A stretch of DNA of 38,984 nt from Sedimentisphaerales bacterium (GCA_016933985.1 JAFGTU010000087.1:1-38984); one strand, 5' to 3'. Shown: positions 6,312 to 13,975, counted from the stretch's first letter. Numbers and translations are program-made. The notes: generated by a model not told the origin, from the sequence alone.

Positions 6312-8222
6312 CTACTTCGGCACAAGTCGAAACGCCAGGACAGGCCGGCCCGCTTCGGAAAAATCCCCTCGAAGCTTTATCCATCCCTCCGCCGGCTTCT
6401 TGGCGCCAACGCGAATCGGCAAATGCTTGCGCCCCATAGGCTCGATCTCAATCTCAATTCGCCCCGGTATAAGTCGCCATCCGTCGGGCGCATGCTCGAG
6501 GCTTACAGTCCCGGCCACCGCATCATCACCAAAATTGTACGCAAAGACATCGAGTTCTACTTCGTCCTTCAAATCGACCTTATGGGCCTGCTTACCGAGG
6601 TCCGTCGCGCTCTGCGGCATTTGGAGCTGCAGCACGACCGGCGATGCGCCGCTTTGCCGAAATGCCGAGCCATGCAGCGGAGCCTCCAGCGACAATGCCG
6701 CGGCCTTGCCTTGCGGGAGAATAACGAACAGCGGAGCGGATTCTATGCTCTCCGGAATGTCCTTGCCCAGGGGCCGACCCAAATAATCATAAACGACCTC
6801 GACAGATACCCCTTCAGGAAGCCGCCATGTCGTCGCTTTATCAGCCCAGACTATCAGCACATCCCGGCTCTTGCCGTCGGGCTGAGAGCCGAATGCGTAA
6901 ACCTGCACCGAAGCCTCATCGCCACTTGTCATTCGACCCAAACACTTCGCCCCGGCCAAAAAACGCCCCACCCCCGCCAGGGCAACGTAGCCCGGTCGTG
7001 GTGTCTGGTCGTCTCGAAGCAGTCCGAATTGAATGTTCCGCTCGGCGTAATTGCCGAGAATGAAGAAGAAGTGCCTCTCGACCCCGGCAAACAAACTGCT
7101 CGCATACGACCGCGCGAGAAATCTCGCCTGCTCAAGCTCGTCGGCCTGGGATAGCTCATTGCCCGGCCCGCCGCTCTTCCACGGCAGCGGGACGCCGCAC
7201 TCGGTAATCCATATCGGCCTGCCGCACGACGCCTCGCGAGCCGGCGAAAATTCCCCGGCGTAGTCCTTAGGCTTGCTGTACGAATGAATATTGTAAGTCT
7301 CGAAATAGGGCCAGCTCTCGTTTTCGATCACGCCCTGGGCATGCAGCTCGCTGCCGGACCCGGCATAGACATTCCAGCAGACGGTGACATTGGGATTGCC
7401 CGCCTTGAAGGCGAGATACGCCGCCTTTTGGTGCGAGCACATCTCGTCGATGGTATGCCCGCCGAATACGTCGATATTCCCCTCATTCCAGGGCTCCCAC
7501 GCAAGCACCCGGCCTTCGTACCGCTTAGACATAGTCTTGCAGAATTTGTAGAGGATGCGCAGGTCCCTGGTGAACCGCCCGGTTCCGCGCTTGTCGTCAA
7601 GCTGCTTATCGACGGCCCAGCCTGGGCTGTCGTGAAATACCTGGAGCAGTTTCAGTCCGTACCTGGCCTGCAGCGACGCGGCCGAATCATACGTCGTATT
7701 CTCCGCAAACTCATCCGGCCCTCTATGAATGCCATTCCAGCTCAGCCGATCACGAATCCAGTTCGCGCCCGCCAGCGCAGCCAATTGGGCGAATCGCCCC
7801 TGCCGGGTCGCATCGCCATTTGCAAACCACGCTGTCGCCGAATCGACGCATATCGGCGAATCTTGCGGCGTCGGCTCGGCCAGACGCGCCAAGACCGCAG
7901 CCGTGGTCCACCCGACAACTGCTCCCCCATCGTCGAGAAACTCAATCCGATACCACCCGATGCCGGGATCGCCAAGCTTGATATTGTCGCTATCTATCTG
8001 TCCTTGTCCGACAATGCTCCCCCGGTCGTCCATTGCCCGCCAGCGAACCGGCTTGGGCGAGAGATTCTCATCGACCTTTGCACTAACCTCCTGGCCCGCC
8101 ACGAATATGTTGCCCGGATGGTCCTCAGCGGGCATAGGAATTTGACGAGCAGTCGCTAACGGGCAGGAGAGAATCAAGCCCAGCGTTGTTGCCACGATAA
8201 TCAAAGTGTTTCGTCTTTTCAT
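6312..8222 (-). CDS. Secreted clan GH-A-like glycoside hydrolase
   Basis: A 636-residue exported protein with a Sec signal (NTLIIVATTLGLILSCPLATA). Residues ~30-115 look like a beta-sandwich; ~125-440 a TIM-barrel glycosidase with candidate acid/base Glu in AWEPWNEGN (near 245) and candidate nucleophile Glu in IWITECG (near 345), the arrangement of clan GH-A enzymes such as GH39 and GH5. The C-terminal ~200 residues form beta-rich accessory domains including a NEW3-like stretch (VELDVFAYNFGDDAVAGTVSLE). GAGGACCGAC precedes the ATG. Exact GH family and substrate cannot be named. As first gene of the minus-strand module it probably frees or trims the sugar handled by the dehydrogenase and DUF1080 protein. 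Confidence 0.82.
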   Translation of the reverse strand: MKRRNTLIIVATTLGLILSCPLATARQIPMPAEDHPGNIFVAGQEVSAKVDENLSPKPVRWRAMDDRGSIVGQGQIDSDNIKLGDPGIGWYRIEFLDDGGAVVGWTTAAVLARLAEPTPQDSPICVDSATAWFANGDATRQGRFAQLAALAGANWIRDRLSWNGIHRGPDEFAENTTYDSAASLQARYGLKLLQVFHDSPGWAVDKQLDDKRGTGRFTRDLRILYKFCKTMSKRYEGRVLAWEPWNEGNIDVFGGHTIDEMCSHQKAAYLAFKAGNPNVTVCWNVYAGSGSELHAQGVIENESWPYFETYNIHSYSKPKDYAGEFSPAREASCGRPIWITECGVPLPWKSGGPGNELSQADELEQARFLARSYASSLFAGVERHFFFILGNYAERNIQFGLLRDDQTPRPGYVALAGVGRFLAGAKCLGRMTSGDEASVQVYAFGSQPDGKSRDVLIVWADKATTWRLPEGVSVEVVYDYLGRPLGKDIPESIESAPLFVILPQGKAAALSLEAPLHGSAFRQSGASPVVLQLQMPQSATDLGKQAHKVDLKDEVELDVFAYNFGDDAVAGTVSLEHAPDGWRLIPGRIEIEIEPMGRKHLPIRVGAKKPAEGWIKLRGDFSEAGRPVLAFRLVPK

Positions 8223-8297
8223 GTCGGTCCTCGAAAGCAGGTTATGAAAACAGTCCGGTTACGACCTATGAATTCAGTATCCTAAAGGAGAATCTGA

Positions 8298-8381
8298 ATG
8301 CTAATTGCCCTTAGGCTAACAGAACAGGCACAACTTAGCAAGAAGGAGGTCGTGGGAGCCAAGCCGAATGCGGGACATTAA
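8298..8381 (+). CDS. Possible 27-residue micropeptide
   Basis: A short frame (MLIALRLTEQ to KPNAGH) has a strong AAAGGAG seven bases before its ATG, in an otherwise gene-free stretch divergent from the glycosidase gene. Nothing else supports it: no family is recognised and no clear promoter lies upstream. It may be chance. Confidence 0.2.
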   Translation: MLIALRLTEQAQLSKKEVVGAKPNAGH

Positions 8382-8452
8382 GCGGATTTGAGGAATGGTA
8401 TCGGTCGATTCTCATTCAGCCTGCGAATTCATTCCTTGCGCGGTGGCGCAGC

Positions 8453-8471
8453 ATCCGTCTTTCAGACGGAT
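8453..8471. other. Perfect hairpin downstream of hpf
   Basis: ATCCGTCT/AGACGGAT, 8-bp stem with a 3-base loop, 57 bases beyond the hpf stop on the minus strand. No U-tail on either strand, so it may be a transcript-end stabiliser or a rho-independent terminator remnant. Confidence 0.35.
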
Positions 8472-8527
8472 ACACCCTCTGCACGTTTACACGGTATCGT
8501 ATCTATTACAATTCGGAAATCGACGTG

Positions 8528-8875
8528 CTAAGCGTGTGTCTTGACCTCTCCTCGCTGGCGTTGAACGAGCTCTTCTATGCGGCGGTCTGCTATGTTGAAG
8601 GCCTCGCGCAGGACATTTGGCAGGGGGTCGTGCAAATTACCCTGTGTGGAGGTATGCTTAACGACCAGCTCGTGCCCGGGCGGGACTGCCATGTCTATGT
8701 TTATGCGGAAGGGACTTCCTGTTTTCTGGTGTCGGTTGGTTATCTCGACCGTCACGCGACAACTAATCATATAGCTGCAGATTCTTTCAAGCTTGGCGAT
8801 CTTCTCATGAATCAAGCTCTCGATGGCTTCTGTCTTTTGAACGCCTTTGAAAGTTATTTGAATCGGTCCTTGCAT
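8528..8875 (-). CDS. hpf: Ribosome hibernation promoting factor (HPF/RaiA, S30AE)
   Basis: 115 residues with the beta-alpha-beta-beta-beta-alpha pattern of the S30AE family: PIQITFKGVQKTEAIESLIHEKIAKLERI, then SCRVTVEITNRHQ, FRINIDMAVPPGHELVVKH, and the final helix LREAFNIADRRIEEL. These proteins bind the 30S decoding centre and inactivate ribosomes in stress or stationary phase; older annotations call them sigma54 modulation proteins. This is the short form with no C-terminal dimerisation domain. The ATG at 8875 has GGAG eight bases upstream. An unusual hairpin lies 63-111 bases upstream of the start (separate entry). Confidence 0.9.
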   Translation of the reverse strand: MQGPIQITFKGVQKTEAIESLIHEKIAKLERICSYMISCRVTVEITNRHQKTGSPFRINIDMAVPPGHELVVKHTSTQGNLHDPLPNVLREAFNIADRRIEELVQRQRGEVKTHA

Positions 8876-8937
8876 AGCTTATACTCCATCGTGCCCGAAG
8901 CGGTCCCGGTCAACTTACGGGTCGTCTTGCAGCGCGA

Positions 8938-8986
8938 ATCCGAGTTGGATTAAGGAGGAGGTGAAGAACCGAATTCCAACTCGGAT
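8938..8986 (-). promoter_or_regulatory. 12-bp perfect inverted repeat in the hpf leader region
   Basis: ATCCGAGTTGGA and TCCAACTCGGAT are separated by 25 bases. Read in the hpf direction the loop contains CACCTCCTCCTTA, close to the anti-Shine-Dalgarno end of 16S rRNA; read in the other direction it is AAGGAGGAGGTG. It may be a leader hairpin or an operator. Confidence 0.5.
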
Positions 8987-9151
8987 CTGCAACAAGGCCG
9001 GGTTATCAAGTCTCAAGCGGAGTATCGCTTCAGGCTGCAAACCGGCGCCGCCGTACAAGAAGAGCGGCGGGTGTTTCCGTTGCGCCCGCTATACGGGTCA
9101 CAAGAGCCGCCCCCGCTCTATTTTCAAGCGGCACAGGTCTTACTATTATGC

Positions 9152-9307
9152 TTATTCTGTCTTCTTCGCCTCTTCCGGGGCATTTTCGCTTTTCCCCGGT
9201 ACGGTCAGCTCTTTCTTGCAGTTGGGGCAGACGCCTTTTTTCCCTGCGAAATCACTTCCGACATTCAGCGATATCTTACAGTGAGGACATGTGAACTTTA
9301 TCAGCAT
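9152..9307 (-). CDS. 51-residue double-CxxC zinc-ribbon protein (missed by ORF track)
   Basis: The minus-strand frame begins ATG at 9307 with AAAGGAG eight bases upstream and ends TAA at 9152-9154. It reads MLIKFTCPHCKISLNV, then AGKKGVCPNCKKELTVP and a charged tail ending EEAKKTE. Two CPxC knuckles 18 residues apart make a zinc ribbon of a type common as a stand-alone or N-terminal module in planctomycete proteins (FxCPxC...AGKxxxCPxC). It fell below the track's length cut-off. It lies between the receiver-like gene and hpf in the same orientation. Role unknown; nucleic-acid or protein binding is typical of the fold. Confidence 0.75.
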   Translation of the reverse strand: MLIKFTCPHCKISLNVGSDFAGKKGVCPNCKKELTVPGKSENAPEEAKKTE

Positions 9308-9461
9308 TTCTTAAACTCCTTTCTTTTGACAATGTTTTACCTCAATGACGCCGAGGCGATCTAATTAGGAGCGACTTGCGAGTTGATATTCCCACTTAGG
9401 ATGAGCCGGAGCTGCATAATCTCTGCTTACATGACGTCCAAAGGCAGCAATAGTGGGTCAA

Positions 9462-9854
9462 TCAATCTTGGAGACGGGGCGGGGGGGCTCTGGTCTCATT
9501 CTGTTGGTCCATTCCAATGAGTTTTTTGGCGAGGTCGTTGCCGTCTTCCACCGCATTCAAAATCGCCGTGCGGCTCTGTTTTGCTATTTTGCGGTCGATC
9601 TTGTCGGGTCCGGATCCCAAAACGATAACGGGGACCTGCTGGTCTATGTCTCTTACGTTAAGGATAAATTCCAGAACATCGGCCTGGGTAAAATTTCGGT
9701 CCACCAGAACTACGTTGAATTGATGGCGCCGGAGTTTTTCGAGAGAATGTCGCATACTTCCCCATACCTGCGGCGTAAAGCCACAACGCGAAAGAGCCTC
9801 TTCCAACTCTCTGTGGGCATGGTTTCCTAATACCAGGACATTTCGCGGCTTCAT
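9462..9854 (-). CDS. Receiver-like (pseudo-receiver) domain protein
   Basis: 130 residues with the alternating pattern of a response-regulator receiver: NVLVLGNHAHRELEEALSRC, FNVVLVDRNFTQADVLEFI and QVPVIVLGSG. The Asp in VLVDRNF is at the phospho-acceptor position, but the acidic pair that binds Mg2+ at the end of strand 1 is replaced by GNH, and the strand-4 Thr/Ser appears to be Gly, so phosphorylation is doubtful. No output domain is attached. Its start lies 3 bases after the DnaJ-zinc-finger gene's stop, so the two are translated together from the sigma54 transcript. Most likely a protein-interaction module. Confidence 0.65.
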   Translation of the reverse strand: MKPRNVLVLGNHAHRELEEALSRCGFTPQVWGSMRHSLEKLRRHQFNVVLVDRNFTQADVLEFILNVRDIDQQVPVIVLGSGPDKIDRKIAKQSRTAILNAVEDGNDLAKKLIGMDQQNETRAPPPRLQD

Positions 9855-9857
9855 GGC

Positions 9858-10883
9858 TCAGTTCCTATATCGTTTTTCTTCAATCTTTTTCGCTTTGCGA
9901 GTCTTTTTTGAAAATAGCTTTTCTGCTGTCTCGTTTAGGAGCTTATGCTCCAAATATGTCCCTTTGAACTGCGGATCCGAATCCAGCAGTGCGCCGAGAA
10001 AATTCGTCCGTGCCACCGCGAGCTTGTGTGCGTTCGATCCTTTTGGGTAGCTGTCAATCGAGAGACTGGATGCTCCAAGCATGGCCTTTACAGTCGCCGT
10101 GAGCCGTTTCTCGCTTTTTCGGGCGATCCGCACAGCCTCGTTGGCGATTCTGGTGATCCGGCCTTTGAGATTTCGAGGCGCGTTGACGTAATCCCTGGTA
10201 ACACCGACCGCCGTTTCAAGCACGCTGATTTCTCTGTTCAGGGCAAATAAAAGGTCTGCGCGCTTATGGAATGCTCGAACCGCGGATTGTGCCGAGGGCA
10301 TAGGTAGTTGTATCAGTCTCAGAAGCCTCTTCTCGGCATTTTGGATTCGGACGGCGAAAACCGCCAGCCTCAGTCCCAAGGGTATGAAGTCAACGGAAGC
10401 CAAGCCCGTGCCGCCGCAGAAGTCGCAAGGGATACGACCCAAGCCAAGACATGATTCACAGACGAACTCATTTTCGAGTCGTCCGCCGTCGTTACAGTTG
10501 TCACACTCCAGCAAGCCGCTTTTACAATTGAAACAAGGCAGGGTTGCCAGAGCTACAACGAGTCTCGTAGCAGCTGCTTTGCCTATCGTACCTACAAGCC
10601 ATTTCAGAGTGTGCTCATTTTCCGGGAATAGGTTCCGAGCCTGGTCTTTAAGGAACAATCGCAACACCTTGTCACGATCGCCCGACCTCAAAGCCTCCAG
10701 GACGGACTCCAAGGCTTTCTTTTGTTCTTCAGTCAAGCTATCGTTCGATGAGTCTTCTATATTCACGGGATCACTCGATATGAGCTGGCGGTTCACTTGT
10801 GCTCCCCGGGCTTTGCAAGGATTGGGGGCATCTTCACAAACAAGAGATTCTGAACTACACGATGCCAATTCCATACGAGACAT
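9858..10883 (-). CDS. DnaJ-type cysteine-rich domain protein, unknown role
   Basis: 341 residues with four CxxC knuckles between ~115 and 160: CFNCKSG, CDNCNDGG, CESCLGLG and CDFCGGTG, the layout of the DnaJ/Hsp40 zinc-finger domain that folds as two zinc centres. No J-domain (HPD motif) and no DnaJ C-terminal substrate domain are present. The N-terminal ~90 residues are acidic and polar; the C-terminal ~170 are helical and basic, ending KKTRKAKKIEEKRYRN. The ATG lies three bases after the stop of the HTH gene, so it is second in the operon. A zinc-dependent chaperone-like or nucleic-acid-binding scaffold is possible; no function can be assigned. Confidence 0.7.
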   Translation of the reverse strand: MSRMELASCSSESLVCEDAPNPCKARGAQVNRQLISSDPVNIEDSSNDSLTEEQKKALESVLEALRSGDRDKVLRLFLKDQARNLFPENEHTLKWLVGTIGKAAATRLVVALATLPCFNCKSGLLECDNCNDGGRLENEFVCESCLGLGRIPCDFCGGTGLASVDFIPLGLRLAVFAVRIQNAEKRLLRLIQLPMPSAQSAVRAFHKRADLLFALNREISVLETAVGVTRDYVNAPRNLKGRITRIANEAVRIARKSEKRLTATVKAMLGASSLSIDSYPKGSNAHKLAVARTNFLGALLDSDPQFKGTYLEHKLLNETAEKLFSKKTRKAKKIEEKRYRN

Positions 10884-10885
10884 TT

Positions 10886-11095
10886 CTACGTCCTATCGAA
10901 GCGAGCATTTCGCTGCACTTGCGTTATACCCAGAGCGCGAGCTGCAATCCTAATGCTGGCTACACTTCTTCCCATCGCTCTGGAAAGCTCTTTCAGACTT
11001 TTCTTACAAAAATTCTTTCTCAGAAATTGGATTTCCTCGGGCTCCCAACGTTTTCTTGTAGTTTTGGCACTGTTGCTCATAGTCAATCGTATCAT
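10886..11095 (-). CDS. Small SANT/Myb-like helix-turn-helix protein
   Basis: 69 residues (or 64 from the ATG at 11080). The core KRWEPEEIQFLRKNF, SLKELSRAMGRSVASIRIAARALGI resembles a SANT/Myb-like or GcrA-like DNA-binding unit: a Trp-led first helix, then a helix-turn-helix ending in a GRS turn. Neither start has a good ribosome binding site; GGA directly precedes the first. It is the first gene after the sigma54 promoter, with an expected leader of about 46 or 61 bases. Could be an autoregulator or a partner of the downstream proteins. Confidence 0.65.
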   Translation of the reverse strand: MIRLTMSNSAKTTRKRWEPEEIQFLRKNFCKKSLKELSRAMGRSVASIRIAARALGITQVQRNARFDRT

Positions 11096-11150
11096 TCCAT
11101 ACGTGTTAAAATGACAGGTTGCGTTTAAGTACTATACCATTAGTTAATTT

Positions 11151-11169
11151 AAGCAATTCCCATGCCAAG
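11151..11169 (-). promoter_or_regulatory. Sigma54 (-24/-12) promoter
   Basis: Minus-strand sequence CTTGGCATGGGAATTGCTT matches the consensus YTGGCACGRNNNTTGCW at all positions but one, with the GG and GC dinucleotides 12 bases apart as required. The predicted transcription start is near 11141, upstream of the HTH start codon. An NtrC-type activator gene lies immediately upstream. Confidence 0.8.
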
Positions 11170-11271
11170 AGGTTCTTTTGCACTATAATCCTTGTTTTTG
11201 GGGCTTCTGTTGGGATTTGGGATTTCTTTTTATCGCGTCAGCCTTCTGCCGGGCTCTATATCCGCCACGGG

Positions 11272-11331
11272 GTGTGCACAATCGGTACACTATGCTGGAA
11301 AAAGGACTTTTGCCGGCACGAATCGGCACAC
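11272..11331 (-). promoter_or_regulatory. Two repeated upstream sites, likely activator (UAS) binding
   Basis: GTGTGCACAATCGGTACAC (11272-11290) and the related TGCCGGCACGAATCGGCACAC-like site (11311-11331) share GCAC(G)AATCGGYACAC. Their centres are about 41 bases apart, four helical turns, and lie 110-180 bases upstream of the sigma54 promoter, the usual distance for enhancer-binding proteins. Confidence 0.5.
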
Positions 11332-11362
11332 GTCCGTCAATTTTACGGGGAAGTGATATCGC

Positions 11363-12739
11363 TTACTTGATATTGTGCCTTCGCAGCTTGTTGTATAAGG
11401 CTCGACGGCTGATGCCCAACAAGTCGGCGGCTTGCTTGCGGTTGTTGTCTGTTGCGGCAAGTGCGCGAACGACCATTTCCCGTTCCACTTCGTTCAGAGG
11501 CGTGCCAAGTTCGAAAGTCACTTTTGTGGGGATACGCTTGCCGGGCCTGAAACGGGGAGGAAGATGGCTCGGCAGCAGCACTTCGCCTTCGCATACCAAG
11601 ACTGAGCGCTGGATCACATTCTTAAGCTCGCGCACATTGCCCGGCCAATCGTACACCTCCAGCAGGCTGATGCATTCCGGAGCAATTCCCAAGATGCTCT
11701 TTTGGAACGATTCATTGAACCGTTTTAGAAACTCGTCAATCAGTAGCACAATGTCCCCTCCTCGTTCTCGAAGCGGGGGCATGACAATGCGGAAGACATC
11801 AAGACGGTAGTACAGATCCTTGCGAAAAATACCTTGCTGGACAAGGTTGGGGAGATTCTGGTTGGATGCCGCAACCAGCCGGGCATCGGTCGAGATGGTC
11901 GTCTTTCCTCCGAGTCGATGGAATTTCTTGTGCTCGATCAATCGGAGCAGGCTTACCTGCACTTTTTGGTCAACCGTTGATATCTCGTCTAAGAAGATAG
12001 TTCCGTCCCGGGCCTCTTCAAACTTGCCTTCACGTCGCGTCAGAGCTCCGGTAAATGCCCCCTTTTCGTGACCGAATAGTTCACTGCCCACAAGCTCCGA
12101 GGGCAAAGCTCCCAGGTTGACAGCGACGTATGGGCCGTTGTTGCGTTCACTTTGTTTGTGTATGGCCTGCGCGGCGAGGTCCTTACCGGTGCCTGTTTCG
12201 CCCATAAGCAGGATAGGGATGTCGGTAGCCGCGGCCTGTCTGATCTGTCTGTACACCGTTTGCATGACTTCGGATTGACCGATGAATTCCTCGAATCGCA
12301 CCGTCCGTCTCTTGGTTTCCAAGAATAGATTCGTGCCATATACGGGGCGCTTCTCAAGAGCAGTCATAATCAGGAGCTTGAGTTCCTTATCGCTTATCGG
12401 GAGCTTGGCATATTGGTAGGTGCCAGCTTTAAGGGCCGACATCGCAGTTCCAATGTCACCCGGTTCAACCAGGAAAAGAATCTGGGTCATCGGGCTGTTT
12501 GCCGTGATGACCTCCAGCATCTGTAGCCCATCCGTCCGGTCCTGCTCGAATGAGGCGCTGGTCACAATCAATATGTCGTATGGGCTTGATTCGAACTTCT
12601 CAAGGACCCGGTCGATACTTGGCTCCAGATGCACGTCCGCGCTATTGTCTTTGAACAGGGTTCTGAGCCGGGCTGCGAGATCGCTTGAATTATCAACGGC
12701 GATAATGCGAATCTTCTCTTGTCTGGAATCTGTTTTCAT
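11363..12739 (-). CDS. Sigma54-dependent activator with degenerate receiver (NtrC family)
   Basis: 458 residues in the order receiver (~8-125), AAA+ (~150-385), Fis-type HTH (~415-458). The AAA+ part is complete: Walker A GETGTGKD, sigma54-contact loop KGAFTGAL, Walker B GTIFLDEI and arginine region FRKDLYYRLDVF. The HTH is RKQAADLLGISRRALYNKLRR. The receiver is abnormal: where the phospho-acceptor Asp should stand the sequence is ILIVTSAS, and the first acidic pair is DN, although a Lys-Pro-like KLP remains. Activation is therefore probably not by a histidine kinase, and none is nearby. Its start is 10 bases after mscS, so it ends the trehalose operon; the sigma54 promoter just downstream is the obvious target. 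Confidence 0.92.
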   Translation of the reverse strand: MKTDSRQEKIRIIAVDNSSDLAARLRTLFKDNSADVHLEPSIDRVLEKFESSPYDILIVTSASFEQDRTDGLQMLEVITANSPMTQILFLVEPGDIGTAMSALKAGTYQYAKLPISDKELKLLIMTALEKRPVYGTNLFLETKRRTVRFEEFIGQSEVMQTVYRQIRQAAATDIPILLMGETGTGKDLAAQAIHKQSERNNGPYVAVNLGALPSELVGSELFGHEKGAFTGALTRREGKFEEARDGTIFLDEISTVDQKVQVSLLRLIEHKKFHRLGGKTTISTDARLVAASNQNLPNLVQQGIFRKDLYYRLDVFRIVMPPLRERGGDIVLLIDEFLKRFNESFQKSILGIAPECISLLEVYDWPGNVRELKNVIQRSVLVCEGEVLLPSHLPPRFRPGKRIPTKVTFELGTPLNEVEREMVVRALAATDNNRKQAADLLGISRRALYNKLRRHNIK

Positions 12740-12749
12740 CGCAAATCTT

Positions 12750-13862
12750 TTACTTCTTCCTGCCTCGCCTGTTGTTGGGGGCCGCGTTATCCTGCGGAGA
12801 AGGGCTCTCTTCCGGGGGATGCAGGTCGGCCCTAACGCGTGGCAGCGCCTGCGGGTATTTGGTCTTGATGAAATCGATCAGTTTCTCTCTGACTTCACAG
12901 CGCAGGGTCCAGGCCGCCGAGGCGTCCGCGGCGCTCATCAAAGCTCTAAGCTCCATTGTTCGGTCTGAGGCGTTGGTGACCTGCAGCGTGCAGACCTTGC
13001 CGTCCCAGTGTTCTGATTTTTTCAGCATGTTGCCAAGTTCCTCTCTAATTGCCTCGACAGGCACCGTGTAGTCGGTATATACAAAAACGGTCCCGAGTAT
13101 GTCCGCGGAGGTCCGTGTCCAGTTCTGAAACGGCTTTTCGATAAAATAGGTTATGGGCACGATGAGACGCCTCAGATCCCATATCTTGACGACAACGTAG
13201 CTCAGCGTTATCTCCTCGATGCGGCCCCATTCGTTTTCGACTATTACGACGTCGTCAACCCGGATAGGCTGGGTAATCGCTATCTGAATGCCGGCGATGA
13301 ACGTGGCTATCGTCCGCTGAGCGGCCATGCCTACTACGATGCCGACCACTCCGGCGGAGGCCAGAATTGTCGTCCCGAGCTGCCGGACCCTGTCGAATGT
13401 CATAAGCATCGTTCCGAAGGCCAGGATGCATACAACAACGATGACGATACGCTTCAAGACTCTGAATTGCGTGTGGATCTTTCGCGCCTTCAAGTTGTCT
13501 TTTACGCCCACATCGAAACGGGCTACGACATAATCTTCCAGGACATAAGTCATTCGGATTAGGAGCCAGGCGACAAGACCTATCAAGAGCAGGGCAATCA
13601 CATGCTCGGCTACCTCAGGCACGTGGGGCTTCATATTGGGCAGTTTCCCGACCACACGCACCACAAGAACGATGACTATCCACTGCAACGGCCTGTAGCA
13701 GTGGTTAACGACCGCGTTGTCCAGGGCTGCCCTTGTATGTTTGGTCAGGTGGCGGACGATCCTGAATACGAGATAGTGGCCCGCCACTCCGACAAGAAAC
13801 GCTATTCCATACAGCCAGATCAACGGCTGCAGGCCCGCTATGTCTGCTAACATTCTTCCCAT
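12750..13862 (-). CDS. mscS: MscS-family small-conductance mechanosensitive channel
   Basis: The ATG at 13862 is chosen because GGGGG lies 7 bases upstream and the protein then begins MGRMLADIAGLQPLIWLYGIAF directly in the first membrane helix; the track start adds 20 unneeded residues. 370 residues with four or five membrane segments. The pore-lining helix is LGTTILASAGVVGIVVGMAAQRTIATFIAGI, followed by the MscS beta domain (ITQPIRVDDVVIVENEWGRIEEI, IVPITYFIEKPFQNWT) and a cytoplasmic alpha/beta domain. Such channels release solutes on hypo-osmotic shock. Its place after two trehalose-synthesis genes makes functional sense: accumulate trehalose under high osmolarity, vent it on downshift. 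Confidence 0.9.
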   Translation of the reverse strand: MGRMLADIAGLQPLIWLYGIAFLVGVAGHYLVFRIVRHLTKHTRAALDNAVVNHCYRPLQWIVIVLVVRVVGKLPNMKPHVPEVAEHVIALLLIGLVAWLLIRMTYVLEDYVVARFDVGVKDNLKARKIHTQFRVLKRIVIVVVCILAFGTMLMTFDRVRQLGTTILASAGVVGIVVGMAAQRTIATFIAGIQIAITQPIRVDDVVIVENEWGRIEEITLSYVVVKIWDLRRLIVPITYFIEKPFQNWTRTSADILGTVFVYTDYTVPVEAIREELGNMLKKSEHWDGKVCTLQVTNASDRTMELRALMSAADASAAWTLRCEVREKLIDFIKTKYPQALPRVRADLHPPEESPSPQDNAAPNNRRGRKK

Positions 13863-13975
13863 ATCGAGTCCCCCTGACCAAAGACACAACAATGCACCCT
13901 CCGACGCGGCTGCAAAAGCCAATTACTACGAATCCCGGTGTTTTCCAAAAACTGCATGGTCTTGCGCCTCCCGAT

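Noticed and set aside
2788-6786. 1332-codon open frame on the plus strand
   Set aside because: It runs through repeats and then antisense across two well-identified minus-strand genes (ThuA-DUF1080, Gfo/Idh/MocA) and into a third. Its composition is rich in Arg, Pro, Leu and His, as expected from the mirror of high-GC codons. It has no recognisable domain.
7284-8159. 291-codon plus-strand frame
   Set aside because: Antisense shadow of the glycosidase-like gene, which has a signal peptide and catalytic motifs.
8961-9284. Plus-strand GTG frame after AAGGAGG
   Set aside because: The apparent ribosome site lies inside the loop of the inverted repeat, the product is basic and unstructured, and the far end overlaps the zinc-ribbon gene on the other strand.
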